A DNA stretch of 64,000 nucleotides from Laspinema olomoucense D3b (lineage in GTDB: Bacteria > Cyanobacteriota > Cyanobacteriia > Cyanobacteriales > Laspinemataceae): assembly GCF_025370785.1 (NCBI RefSeq), contig NZ_JAMXFA010000016.1, forward strand, positions 1-64,000. Direction: 5' to 3'. Every line of letters begins with the position of its first letter. Position 1 is the first letter of the stretch. The notes under the pieces are model-generated. The model had not been told where the DNA came from and ran no database searches. It was given only the letters and a program-made list of their open reading frames with translations. Positions 27,744-36,045 of the stretch are shown piece after piece. The position numbers and the translations under genes are program-made.

Positions 27744-29327
27744 CTACCGACTGCTACCAATTGCCGGAGCTTCCATCGGTTCTCCTAGGGCAACCGATGC
27801 GCCTTCCGCCAACGTCGGCACTGAGTTTCGCAATCTCGCGGTTAACTGTACCGTTGTTGCATCATAGACTTGGGTGAGAATCTTGGGATATAACCCAATC
27901 CCAATAATCGGCACCAGTAGGCAAGCAATGATAAACACTTCCCGAGGTTCGGAATCAATCAGAGCTTCATGTTCCACTAATTCCTTATTCTCCGGTCCGT
28001 ATAACATTTCTCGCAACATGGATAGGAGGTAAATCGGGGTGAGAATGACCCCAACTGCCGCTAAGAAGACGATGACGACGCGGAAGGTTAGGCTATAGGC
28101 ATCGCTGGTGGCAAAGCCGACAAAGACCATTAATTCAGCCACAAATCCACTCATTCCCGGCAACGCTAAGGAAGCTAGGGAACAGGTAGTCCACATGGCA
28201 AAGGACTTTTTCATCTTTTTGCCGATGCCGCCCATTTCATCTAACATCAGGGTATGGGTGCGATCGTAGGTTGCTCCCACCATGAAGAACAAACTCGCCC
28301 CAATTAGTCCGTGAGAGACCATTTGTAAGACAGCCCCGCTTAACCCTAAGTCGGTGAATGACCCAATCCCAATTAGCACAAATCCCATGTGAGAAATGGA
28401 GGAATAGGCAATCTTCCGTTTGAGGTTGCGCTGCGCAAAGGAAGTGAGAGCCGCATAAATGATGTTGACAACCCCGAGGATGACTAAAATCGGTGCGAAC
28501 ACCGCGTGAGCGTCGGGTAACATTTGGGCATTCATGCGGATGATGGCGTATCCCCCCATCTTCAGCAGAATCCCGGCGAGTAACATATGCACTGGGGCCG
28601 TTGCTTCCCCGTGGGCATCAGGTAACCAAGTATGCAGGGGGAAGATGGGCAGTTTGACGCCGTAGGCAATTAAAAATGCTGCATAGAGCAACAGTTCTAA
28701 ATTAATGGCATAATCCTTCGCCGCCAGGGACTGCATATCAAAGGTGACGGTATCCCCGTAGAAGGCCATTGCGAGGCCCGCCAGCAGAATAAACAGGGAA
28801 CCGCCTGCGGTGTAGAGGATAAACTTGGTGGCCGCATAGAGGCGTTTTTTACCGCCCCAGATGGACAGCAACAGGTACACCGGAATGAGTTCCAATTCCC
28901 ACACCAGGAAGAACAACAGCATATCCTGGACGGCAAAGACGGCAATCTGTCCGCCATACATGGCCAAAATCAAGAAGAAAAAGAGTTTTGGCTTTAAAGT
29001 GACGGGCCAGGAGGCCAAAATTGCCAGGGTGGTGATAAATCCGGTGAGGATAATCAGGGGCATGGATAAGCCATCGGCCCCGACTGACCAGTTGAGGTCT
29101 AAGGCAGGAACCCAAGAATAGCTTTCAAAAAGCTGGATGTTGGGGTTACTGAGGTCGTAATGATTACAGAAGGTATAGACAATGAGGGCAAAGTCAATGA
29201 GTCCGACGATTAGGGCATACCAACGCACCGTGCGCCCATCTTTATCGGGGATAACAGGGATGAGTAGGGATGCCGCGATCGGAAACAGGATAATTGTAGT
29301 CAGCCAAGGAAATTCAGCCATGTTCAT
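27744..29327 (-). CDS. ndhD: NAD(P)H-quinone oxidoreductase subunit 4 (NdhD)
   Basis: The 527-residue membrane protein is a proton-pumping, MrpD-like subunit of the thylakoid NDH-1 complex, which drives respiration and cyclic electron flow around photosystem I. It shows about 14 hydrophobic helices; conserved blocks include [23 protein letters not shown] near 130-150 with its glutamates, [18 protein letters not shown] near 225-240 and [16 protein letters not shown] near 310. Pairing with ndhF and the sequence style suggest the NdhD1 type of the respiratory NDH-1L form. It lies downstream of ndhF on the same strand, separated by 307 bases with repeats. Confidence 0.96.
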   Translation of the reverse strand: MNMAEFPWLTTIILFPIAASLLIPVIPDKDGRTVRWYALIVGLIDFALIVYTFCNHYDLSNPNIQLFESYSWVPALDLNWSVGADGLSMPLIILTGFITTLAILASWPVTLKPKLFFFLILAMYGGQIAVFAVQDMLLFFLVWELELIPVYLLLSIWGGKKRLYAATKFILYTAGGSLFILLAGLAMAFYGDTVTFDMQSLAAKDYAINLELLLYAAFLIAYGVKLPIFPLHTWLPDAHGEATAPVHMLLAGILLKMGGYAIIRMNAQMLPDAHAVFAPILVILGVVNIIYAALTSFAQRNLKRKIAYSSISHMGFVLIGIGSFTDLGLSGAVLQMVSHGLIGASLFFMVGATYDRTHTLMLDEMGGIGKKMKKSFAMWTTCSLASLALPGMSGFVAELMVFVGFATSDAYSLTFRVVIVFLAAVGVILTPIYLLSMLREMLYGPENKELVEHEALIDSEPREVFIIACLLVPIIGIGLYPKILTQVYDATTVQLTARLRNSVPTLAEGASVALGEPMEAPAIGSSR

Positions 29328-29389
29328 AGATCGCTACCAAAATTCATCAAGATACTAAATCCGGTCGTTACTTAAAAGGCTTTTGCTCT

Positions 29390-29517
29390 TAGCCCGCGCA
29401 GGCGGGCTTCGTCCGTATAGCCCCACCCTTCAGGGTGCGGGTCTTTTTCAACGGGATTCCGTATTAGCCCGCGCAGGCGGGCTTCGTCCGTATAGCCCCA
29501 CCCTTCAGGGTGCGGGT
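29390..29517. repeat. Two direct copies of a 53-base repeat between ndhF and ndhD
   Basis: Copies at 29390-29442 and 29465-29517 share AGCCCGCGCAGGCGGGCTTC, GTCCGTATAGCCCCACCC and TTCAGGGTGCGGGT. Each contains internal palindromes (GCCCGC/GCGGGC and CACCCTTCAGGGTG). Part of the unit also occurs at 27616-27650 and, reversed, at 48665-48718. Confidence 0.9.
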
Positions 29518-29562
29518 TTTTATTCAACCGGATTGAGTATAGAAAACTCACCCGTCACACTA

Positions 29563-29612
29563 CAGAAGCCAGAATTAACTCCAAGGCAATGATGCTGGAA
29601 TTCTGGCTTCTG
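29563..29612. repeat. Perfect 14-base inverted repeat after ndhF
   Basis: CAGAAGCCAGAATT and AATTCTGGCTTCTG flank a 22-base loop, 23 bases beyond the ndhF stop. It could slow or end transcription from ndhF or protect its 3' end; there is no T tract after it on the minus strand. Confidence 0.75.
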
Positions 29613-29634
29613 CTTGGGCGACAGAGGAATTGGA

Positions 29635-31704
29635 TTAAGTCACACCAGAGAGAATGACTAAGCCGAGAACCGCCACAAAGACGATCAAGGCATAGAATTG
29701 GGCGCGACCGTTTTCAAAGTATTTGAGTCCTTCGCCACTGATGACGGTAATCAACCCGGTGAGGTTGACGGCCCCATCAACGACGCGATAATCGACTTCC
29801 ATCACCTGTCTGGCTAACCGGCGTGAACCGACGACAAACAGGGAGTTGTAGATTTCGTCAAAGTACCATTTCTTGCGGGAGAGCAAGTAGAGGGGTTTGA
29901 TTTGGGAGGCGATCGCCCCTGGGTCGATTTTCCGACTCAAGTACATCAGGGATGCCAAGGTAATCCCCAGCAACGCAATTCCCACGGAACTACCGCCCAT
30001 GACTAAGAATTCCGTGAGGTTGAATTCTTCGGCGTGTTCGGCAATTTCCAGCATGGATTCACTGGGAGGATGAATAAATGCTTCAAAGTAATTGGCAAAG
30101 GGAGTCCCTACCAACCCAATCAGGACCGAAGGCACGGCCAGGGCCATCAAGGGGAAGGTCATGGCTAAGGGGGACTCATGGGGATATTCGCTGTGATGAT
30201 CATGAGAGTGGTCATCGTGGCTGGCTTCTAGTTCCCGAGGGTCCATTGCACCGGGACCAAAGGCGAGAATGGGTTCCCCAGCTTCGGCTTCGCTTTTGAG
30301 TTGGTGACGAATTTCGGTGTCATTGCCTCGGAAGGGTCCTTCAAAGGTCAGGAAGTACATCCGGAACATATAGAAGGCGGTCATCCCGGCAGTCAGCCAG
30401 CCGACCCCCCAGAGGGCGGGATTGGCTTCAAAGGCGGCCCCGAGGATTTCGTCTTTGGACCAGAATCCAGCAAAGGGCGGGATTCCACAAATGGCGAGGG
30501 TGCCGATCGCGAAAGTAGCAGCGGTAATCGGCATAAATTTCCGCAGTCCACCCATTAGCCGCATATCTTGGGCCAGGGTGGGGTCATGACCGACCACTTC
30601 TTCCATGCCATGAATCACGGATCCAGACCCGAGAAAGAGCATAGCTTTGAAGTAAGCATGGGTCATCAGGTGAAAGAGTCCGGCGCTGTAGGCCCCGATG
30701 CCCATTGCCATGACCATGTAACCGAGTTGGGACATGGTGGAGTAGGCTAACCCTTTTTTGATGTCGGTTTGGGTGAGGGCGATGGTTGCCCCCAGGAAGG
30801 CGGTGAAACATCCGGTCCAGGCAATGACGGTCATTGCGCTGGGGATATGTTCAAAGACGGGATACATCCGGGCGATTAAGAAGACTCCGGCAGCCACCAT
30901 CGTGGCGGCGTGGATTAAAGCCGAGATGGGGGTGGGGCCTTCCATCGCGTCCGGTAGCCAGACGTGCAAGGGGAATTGAGCGGATTTGGCAACGGGTCCG
31001 AGAAAGACTAACACGGCTAAGAGGGCCGCGACCCCTGCACCGATCGCCCCAGATTGGACGAGATCTTGCAGGCGATCGCCCATGATTTGAAAATCAAAAC
31101 TATCCGTTGCCCAATATAAGCCCAACATCCCCAACAGCAGACCAAAGTCGCCCACGCGGTTGGTGACAAAGGCTTTTTGACAAGCATCTGCTGCCGGTTT
31201 GCGATCGAACCAAAATCCGATCAGCAAATAGGAACACATCCCCACCAGTTCCCAGAAGATATAAACCTGAACCAGGTTCGGACTGATCACCAGACCCAAC
31301 ATTGAGGAGCTAAACAGGCTCAGATAGGTGTAAAAGCGCACATATCCGGGATCATGAGCCATGTAGCCATCGGTGTAAATCATCACCAACAGGGCCACAG
31401 TCGTCACGATCGCCAGCATCAGCGCCGAGAGGTGGTCAATGGTGTAACCCATTGTTAGGTGAAAATTCCCCGCCGCCGCCCATTCCAGGCTGTACGTGTA
31501 GGGTTCATGTCCTTGGATTTGACTCCAGAGTAAGGCAAAGGACAAGACCATTGCTGCACCTACGGAAGAGACCAAGAATACGGCAGTCGCTTGCCGCAGA
31601 TTATTGGTCGTCTTGTTATAAGAAATCAGGCCCAAGCCGACCAGCATTGCCCCTAATAAAGGCAGAACTGGAATCAGCCAAGCATACTGATAAATTGGTT
31701 CCAT
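29635..31704 (-). CDS. ndhF: NAD(P)H-quinone oxidoreductase subunit 5 (NdhF)
   Basis: The 689-residue membrane protein is the largest antiporter-like subunit of NDH-1. It begins MEPIYQYAWLIPVLPLLGAML and contains YIFWELVGMCSYLLIGFWF near 148-166 with the conserved glutamate, AQFPLHVWLPDAMEGPTPISALIHAATMV near 240-268, and AYSTMSQLGYMVMAMG near 325. A histidine/glutamate-rich loop (ASHDDHSHDHHSEYPHES) near 490-510 precedes the last helices and the lateral amphipathic helix region. It feeds proton translocation during respiration and cyclic electron transport. ndhD follows on the same strand. Confidence 0.97.
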   Translation of the reverse strand: MEPIYQYAWLIPVLPLLGAMLVGLGLISYNKTTNNLRQATAVFLVSSVGAAMVLSFALLWSQIQGHEPYTYSLEWAAAGNFHLTMGYTIDHLSALMLAIVTTVALLVMIYTDGYMAHDPGYVRFYTYLSLFSSSMLGLVISPNLVQVYIFWELVGMCSYLLIGFWFDRKPAADACQKAFVTNRVGDFGLLLGMLGLYWATDSFDFQIMGDRLQDLVQSGAIGAGVAALLAVLVFLGPVAKSAQFPLHVWLPDAMEGPTPISALIHAATMVAAGVFLIARMYPVFEHIPSAMTVIAWTGCFTAFLGATIALTQTDIKKGLAYSTMSQLGYMVMAMGIGAYSAGLFHLMTHAYFKAMLFLGSGSVIHGMEEVVGHDPTLAQDMRLMGGLRKFMPITAATFAIGTLAICGIPPFAGFWSKDEILGAAFEANPALWGVGWLTAGMTAFYMFRMYFLTFEGPFRGNDTEIRHQLKSEAEAGEPILAFGPGAMDPRELEASHDDHSHDHHSEYPHESPLAMTFPLMALAVPSVLIGLVGTPFANYFEAFIHPPSESMLEIAEHAEEFNLTEFLVMGGSSVGIALLGITLASLMYLSRKIDPGAIASQIKPLYLLSRKKWYFDEIYNSLFVVGSRRLARQVMEVDYRVVDGAVNLTGLITVISGEGLKYFENGRAQFYALIVFVAVLGLVILSGVT

Positions 31705-32023
31705 CGCTGAGGCCCACTTAAATACTTCTTTACTGAGTTAACTCATTGGTTAACATTTTGACATAGACCCGTCATAGAAACGGGAGACTAGGGATATCAT
31801 AGCGATATTCACTCATTTGAATTTTTTTGGTTTTCTGATATAATCTGCGATCGCTTGAACAAACAGCCTTGCACCAGCCATTTTTCCCACCCCTCAACCC
31901 CAAAGGAAAAACCCCACCCAGATTAGACTAGATGGGGTTTAGCTGTTCCAATTTTCCAGAACCCGCCACGGGTTCACCCGCAGTACAGGTCACCTGATTA
32001 ACCCAGAAAAAAGCGGCTGGCTG
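31705..32023. other. Leader of ndhF and spacer
   Basis: About 320 bases with no gene. AAACCCCA/TGGGGTTT hairpin arms at about 31911-31940, followed on the minus strand by TTTTT, could act as a back-up terminator for the thioredoxin-like gene. The rest must carry the ndhF promoter. Confidence 0.5.
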
Positions 32024-32059
32024 TAAAAAATTCCTGACGAGAGACTCTCATCAGGAATT
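32024..32059 (-). terminator. Terminator overlapping the end of the thioredoxin-like gene
   Basis: On the minus strand AATTCCTGA and TCAGGAATT enclose a smaller GAGAG/CTCTC pairing and are followed by six T residues. The gene's TGA stop at 32053-32051 lies inside the stem. Confidence 0.82.
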
Positions 32060-32422
32060 GATGGCCGGTTGTAACTTGGAATAAGAATGCGCTTTTTGAG
32101 TGCTCAGGAGCAGGGACCTTAATTCCCGGGTTAAGTCATCCCGTCCTTGGAACCCTTCAATCCGATGGATAATGGATCCTCCATCAAACAAAATCAGGGT
32201 AGGCAAAGTCGCGATCCGATAGGTACTCGCAAGCTTTAAGGTTTGATCGGCATTAATTCCGGCAATCTTAACCGTTTCGCCCCATTCAGCCTCGAATCCC
32301 TTCAAAATCGGGTTAATCAGCAAACAAATACCGCACCACGGTGCCCAAAAATTCACGAGAACAGGAGTGGTAGCTTCTAAAACTTCTTGTTTAAAGGACC
32401 TTTCATTAAGAGACAACACCAT
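32051..32422 (-). CDS. Thioredoxin-like protein with WCGIC active site
   Basis: I start at the ATG at 32422, behind AAGAGGT, rather than 45 bases upstream. The 123-residue protein has the thioredoxin fold: LVNFWAPWCGICLLINPIL with active site C-G-I-C at about 32-35 (classical thioredoxin has C-G-P-C), KIAGINADQTLKLASTYRIATLPTLILF with the cis-proline, and a helical tail. The altered dipeptide between the cysteines should shift its redox potential. It is probably a cytoplasmic thiol-disulfide reductase of the divergent cyanobacterial thioredoxin type. It is monocistronic with a terminator overlapping its stop. Confidence 0.88.
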   Translation of the reverse strand: MVLSLNERSFKQEVLEATTPVLVNFWAPWCGICLLINPILKGFEAEWGETVKIAGINADQTLKLASTYRIATLPTLILFDGGSIIHRIEGFQGRDDLTRELRSLLLSTQKAHSYSKLQPAINS

Positions 32423-32635
32423 GAGACCTCTTGATTGAATCGGTTTGGATATCAACACCGGGATCATGGTACATCGATTTGGGATCGTCTGGCTATCCCC
32501 CTGAGTAATCAGTTTCCAGTTTCCCCTCAGACCCCGGGCGAAATTTGGTCATTCTTGAGGTGAAAACTCTTTCCCCACAAAGTTTTGATGGGTTTCATCG
32601 TCTAACCTAGACTAAAAATTACAATAAATGAGTTT

Positions 32636-32812
32636 GTCATTGGTCATTGGTCATTGGTCATTGGTCATTGGTCATTGGTCATTGGTCACTGGTCACTGGT
32701 CACTGGTCACTGGTCATTGGTCATTGGTCGTCAGCATCCCCCATCCCCCCATCAACAAAGGACCAAGGACAAAGGACCAGTGACAAATGACAAAGGACAA
32801 ATGACCAATAAC
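32636..32812. repeat. TCATTGG heptamer array with an inverted flank
   Basis: From 32636 there are 13 consecutive heptamers, in the order seven GTCATTG, four GTCACTG and two GTCATTG, ending at 32726. At 32757-32812 the complementary form appears (GACCAAGGACAAAGGACC, ATGACCAATAAC), so the two halves can pair as an imperfect hairpin. Similar paired clusters flank 61618-61795. Confidence 0.92.
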
Positions 32813-33367
32813 CCCTCCCCCTGATGTGAGATACCCACCCACCCTACCTCTGGCAACTTTCCCGGGACAGAATTTTAGATAAACCTAAAAATAGAAGATT
32901 GTCCTGTGTTCAGATGATTAATTAGAGAAATATCCCTTCCGTCCCATTGGGGGGAATTTTTCAGTGGATTTCCTCTGTGGAAAACGAATCAAGGCTATTA
33001 ACACCAAAATGGGTTAGGGATTCTGGTGAGGGGAGAGTTGGGTGGAATTGACGAGAATGAGGGAAGTGGCGACTGGATAGATTGAGCATAACCTTCTGAG
33101 TCCTCGCCTATTTCCGGCCTTATCATAAATCCGGGCAATTTTATCAAGTTTTCTTTTTTCTGAAAGACAAAGCTTTTAAGGGAGAGGAGGTAGTGAAAAA
33201 TCTTTATGAGATGGAGTGACAAGGAGGAAGCCTCTGCTATATAGAGGAGTCAGCGGACTGTCACTGAAAAAATAGCGGTTCAATGCCAAGGGCCACGACT
33301 TGATAAATTCCTTCGATCGCCGGATCGGCAACGTAGTGTCTGAGTAATTAAATTTTAAAAATAGGTG

Positions 33368-33395
33368 TTGTATTTTTTAGGAGTTCGTTTATAAT
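33368..33395 (+). promoter_or_regulatory. Likely sigma-70 promoter of the cyAbrB gene
   Basis: TTGTAT at 33368-33373 and TATAAT at 33390-33395 are separated by 16 bases, 35 bases before the start codon. The leader has AAGGAATT before the ATG as a ribosome binding site. Confidence 0.5.
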
Positions 33396-33429
33396 AATTC
33401 TTGTAAGAAGAGTTAGTAAGGAATTAATA

Positions 33430-33825
33430 ATGGCTGAAACTGCAACTGCCCTAAGAGGAAAAGCACTGCTCAAGAAGGCAAAAGAACTCGCCAACTTACC
33501 TCGGCGAGAGTTAGCAAAGGCTTGTGGTTACTCTACCACCACAAAAGGCGGGGAAACTCGGGTCAATCTGACTGACTTTTATGATGCACTCCTCGATGCC
33601 AGAGGCATCGCTTTGGATCCGGAAGCCAAAAAAAGCACTCGTGGCAGAGAAGCAAGCTATCGGGTTTCCGTCCACCAAAATGGGCAACTCGTGATTGGTT
33701 CAACTTACACCCAAGCAATGGGGTTGAAGCCCGGTGACGAGTTTGAAATTAAGCTGGGTTACAAGCATATCCATTTAATTCAAGTGGACGAGTCAGAAAA
33801 AGACGGGGAAACCGAAGCGGCTTAA
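33430..33825 (+). CDS. cyAbrB transcriptional regulator
   Basis: The 131-residue protein matches the cyanobacterial AbrB family (Sll0359/Sll0822 type): ALRGKALLKKAKELANLPRRELAKACGYST near 8-37, then FYDALLDARGI and a C-terminal AbrB-like beta domain, YRVSVHQNGQLVIGSTYTQAMGLKPGDEFEIKLGYKHIHLIQ near 77-119. In this family the DNA-binding domain is C-terminal, the reverse of Bacillus AbrB. Known members control nitrogen, carbon, hydrogenase and stress genes. It is monocistronic behind a good promoter and a long leader. Confidence 0.95.
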   Translation: MAETATALRGKALLKKAKELANLPRRELAKACGYSTTTKGGETRVNLTDFYDALLDARGIALDPEAKKSTRGREASYRVSVHQNGQLVIGSTYTQAMGLKPGDEFEIKLGYKHIHLIQVDESEKDGETEAA

Positions 33826-34497
33826 TTCAGAGCATCGGGGGGAGCGATCATTAATATAGAGTCCTTTTTGGGAGTTTCTACTTAAGAAAATCAACAGGGT
33901 TTCTCTCTCTCAAGATAACCTGTAGAGAGAGAATAAACCTTGTAACAGCGCCAGGACAGGAGCTTCTGGCCCGCTGTGCTCTTCAGTAAAATCCCGGGAA
34001 AAACTTGTTTTTAGCATGGATTAGGGATAAATTTTTCCGGCGGCAAATACGCCAGGAAGTGGCGAAAGTGATGAATTTTCGCTTAAATATTCTGAAATGG
34101 GTTTGCGAGGAAAGACCCTAACCGATGGGATGCCATCGTGGCGGTGGATGTAATGGAAAAGCCTTTCGCGATCGCGAAAGGCTTCTTTATTTAAAGAGGC
34201 AGTTGATGGGGGGATATCCGAGGCGATCGCCCAGGTATCCTAAACCCGGAATCGGGTGGATGATTCCCGGAAGGATTGACCCTTGGTGGCAACATCAAAC
34301 CTTACCCTTCTAAGGAAAACAGGTCAAAGGCGACTGCGTAAAATCAGGATTTTGTATCCCGTTTTACAGATAAATCTTCAGGGATTTTTATCTCAATGGC
34401 AGCTAGAGTTAATCCCTACCGAGGAGGCAAGAGATATTCTGGGGTTTCCACAGTCTCTAACCCCACTTTACCCGGACTTGGAGCAGACTTTTATCAG
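33826..34497. other. Intergenic region of about 670 bases
   Basis: It contains the palindrome at 34159-34184. A plus-strand frame at 34283-34552 runs into the VOC gene on the other strand and includes a sequence (LPIPTEEARDILGF-like) that I cannot assign; it may be chance or a relic. Confidence 0.45.
34159..34184 (+). terminator. Perfect palindrome centred on a HIP1 octamer
   Basis: The 26 bases AAGCCTTTCGCG/ATCGCGAAAGGCTT are fully self-complementary around GCGATCGC, followed by CTTTATTT. It could be a terminator for a long cyAbrB transcript (334 bases past the stop), or a palindromic HIP1 expansion. Confidence 0.5.
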
Positions 34498-34965
34498 TCA
34501 ACTGTCGAGAGGATTGCAACGGATCTCGATAATAAACCCATCCGGATCGTAAAAGTAGATGCCGCGTCCAGTGGGACGGGTGACGGGACCGCTATCGATC
34601 GCAACCTGATGCGCTTTAAGTGCCTCAACTGCGCCGTCAAATAATTGCGGATCAATATCGAAGGCGAGATGATTGGCACGGGTAAAGGCACGTTTCGGGT
34701 CTGGGTCCGGAGGTAATAAATCCGGTTCGTAAAATAAATCGATAACCGTCCCATCTGGGGTAACAAAATTGGCAACTTTCCCCGTTGCGACTAATTCCCG
34801 CAACGTGGTGGGAACGGACTCCCCAGTCAGTTCCCGTAAACCCAGGATCCGACCATAAAAATGGCGGGATGCTGCCAAATCCCTGACGTTAAATGCGATA
34901 TGGTGAACTTGTCGCAAACTGCCAGGAGCGATCGCAAAAGTTGATGATTCTAAATTGATTGGCAT
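34498..34965 (-). CDS. VOC (glyoxalase/dioxygenase) family protein
   Basis: The 155-residue protein has one vicinal-oxygen-chelate domain: RQVHHIAFNVRDLAASRHFYGRILGLREL near 18-46 with the first metal histidine, NFVTPDGTVIDLFYEPDLLP near 71, a second beta-alpha-beta-beta-beta unit starting ANHLAFDID near 97, and FYDPDGFIIEIRC at the end with the closing glutamate. Such domains bind a divalent metal and act as lyases, dioxygenases or resistance proteins; substrate unknown. The family usually works as a dimer. Confidence 0.92.
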   Translation of the reverse strand: MPINLESSTFAIAPGSLRQVHHIAFNVRDLAASRHFYGRILGLRELTGESVPTTLRELVATGKVANFVTPDGTVIDLFYEPDLLPPDPDPKRAFTRANHLAFDIDPQLFDGAVEALKAHQVAIDSGPVTRPTGRGIYFYDPDGFIIEIRCNPLDS

Positions 34966-35134
34966 GATATGGACTCGTTTGAGAGGGTAATCCGGGTAGA
35001 AATCTTTCAGGACATTTTGGAGGAATCCAAGATGGATTGGAAGGGTTTATCGCGAGAAATTTTGCCAGAAGTGGTGCGATCGCCCCGGGAATAAACGCGA
35101 TCGCATCAGCGTCCCGATGACTGATTAGATATCC

Positions 35135-35833
35135 CTACAACGCATCGGGATCAATTCCCATTTCCCGCAGGCGATCGGCGAGTATCTGGGATTTCTGGCG
35201 TTCTCGTTGCAGTTCTGATTCAGCTTGTCGCGCCCGTTCTTCGGCCTGTAGTGCCCGTTCCTCTAATTCCAACGTGGTGAGAAACGGTTCGCCATCGGGA
35301 CGGTACAGTTGCAATCCACTCTCCGCCATTTGAAAGCGGACTGCGAGGCGGGGACTCACCCATCCGTCCATTTGTTCGATCGGTTGTAAACTCCCCTCAG
35401 ACTTGCACCATCCAGCTAAATCGAGCAAATCGGGATGATAGAGATAGTATTCTTCAACACCGTAGTTCTGATAAAACGCCAATTTCTTCGCCATTTCCGA
35501 GGGACGGTTCCCGGGAGACCAAATTTCAAAAACCACTTGTGGGGGAATATTGTCTTCCTTCCACTGTTGGTAAGACCCCCGATAGCCTTTGGGTCGTCCA
35601 AATGCTACCATCACATCCGGCGCTTGCCTGAGCTTGTTATTGCCTTCCACGGGATACCAGAGTAAATCTCCGGCGACGAAGACATTCGGATCCTGAGCAT
35701 AGACCCGTTCTAAATTTTCTTTAATCCAGACGATGAGCGCAAATTGTTGGGTATTGTCTGCCATTGGTTGACCATCACTATCGGGGTAGATCAGGGTTGC
35801 CTGGGGTTCAGGCGATCGCACTTCTGTAACCAT
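35135..35833 (-). CDS. Uma2 family protein with coiled-coil tail
   Basis: I prefer the ATG at 35833, eight bases after GGAG, giving 232 residues starting MVTEVRSPEP; an ATG two codons earlier and a longer frame to 35923 are possible. The PD-(D/E)XK core shows LRQAPDVMVAFGRPKG near 78, PQVVFEIWSPGNRPSEMAKKLAFYQNYGVEEYYLYHPD near 105-142. After the domain comes a charged coiled coil (LEERALQAEERARQAESELQRERQ) that many cyanobacterial Uma2 proteins carry. It is the second of four Uma2 genes here. Confidence 0.92.
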   Translation of the reverse strand: MVTEVRSPEPQATLIYPDSDGQPMADNTQQFALIVWIKENLERVYAQDPNVFVAGDLLWYPVEGNNKLRQAPDVMVAFGRPKGYRGSYQQWKEDNIPPQVVFEIWSPGNRPSEMAKKLAFYQNYGVEEYYLYHPDLLDLAGWCKSEGSLQPIEQMDGWVSPRLAVRFQMAESGLQLYRPDGEPFLTTLELEERALQAEERARQAESELQRERQKSQILADRLREMGIDPDAL

Positions 35834-36045
35834 AGCCATTTCTCCATAGGGTTGTGCTAGGACGCCGGTACAGTTAAGGGAAGACAACCGGGTTTCTTCA
35901 CAAAAGTTTTGTGGGTTTGGCAACTTTTGCTCTGGTCAGAAACCGGGTTTCTTGTCCGATTGATTAAATTGGATTGAATCCTGAACCGACTGGGTAGACT
36001 TAATTTTAGCAGGAGAAACGTGCGATCGCCCGATGCTTCACCGCA

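Larger units (their letters stand above)
32423..33429. other. Intergenic region of about 1 kb with heptamer repeats
   Basis: It holds the TCATTGG arrays (listed separately), and the cyAbrB promoter at its right end. A minus-strand frame at 32998-33222 has no domain or ribosome binding site. I see no RNA gene. Confidence 0.5.

Noticed and set aside
32636-32812. Possible CRISPR array
   Set aside because: The heptamers are contiguous without spacers, so this is a simple tandem repeat. No cas gene is present in the window.
32998-33222. Minus-strand 74-codon frame before the cyAbrB gene
   Set aside because: No ribosome binding site or domain, and it overlaps the likely regulatory region of cyAbrB.
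34283-34552. Plus-strand frame of 89 codons before and into the VOC gene
   Set aside because: It overlaps a certain gene on the other strand and matches no family I know. A relic cannot be excluded.
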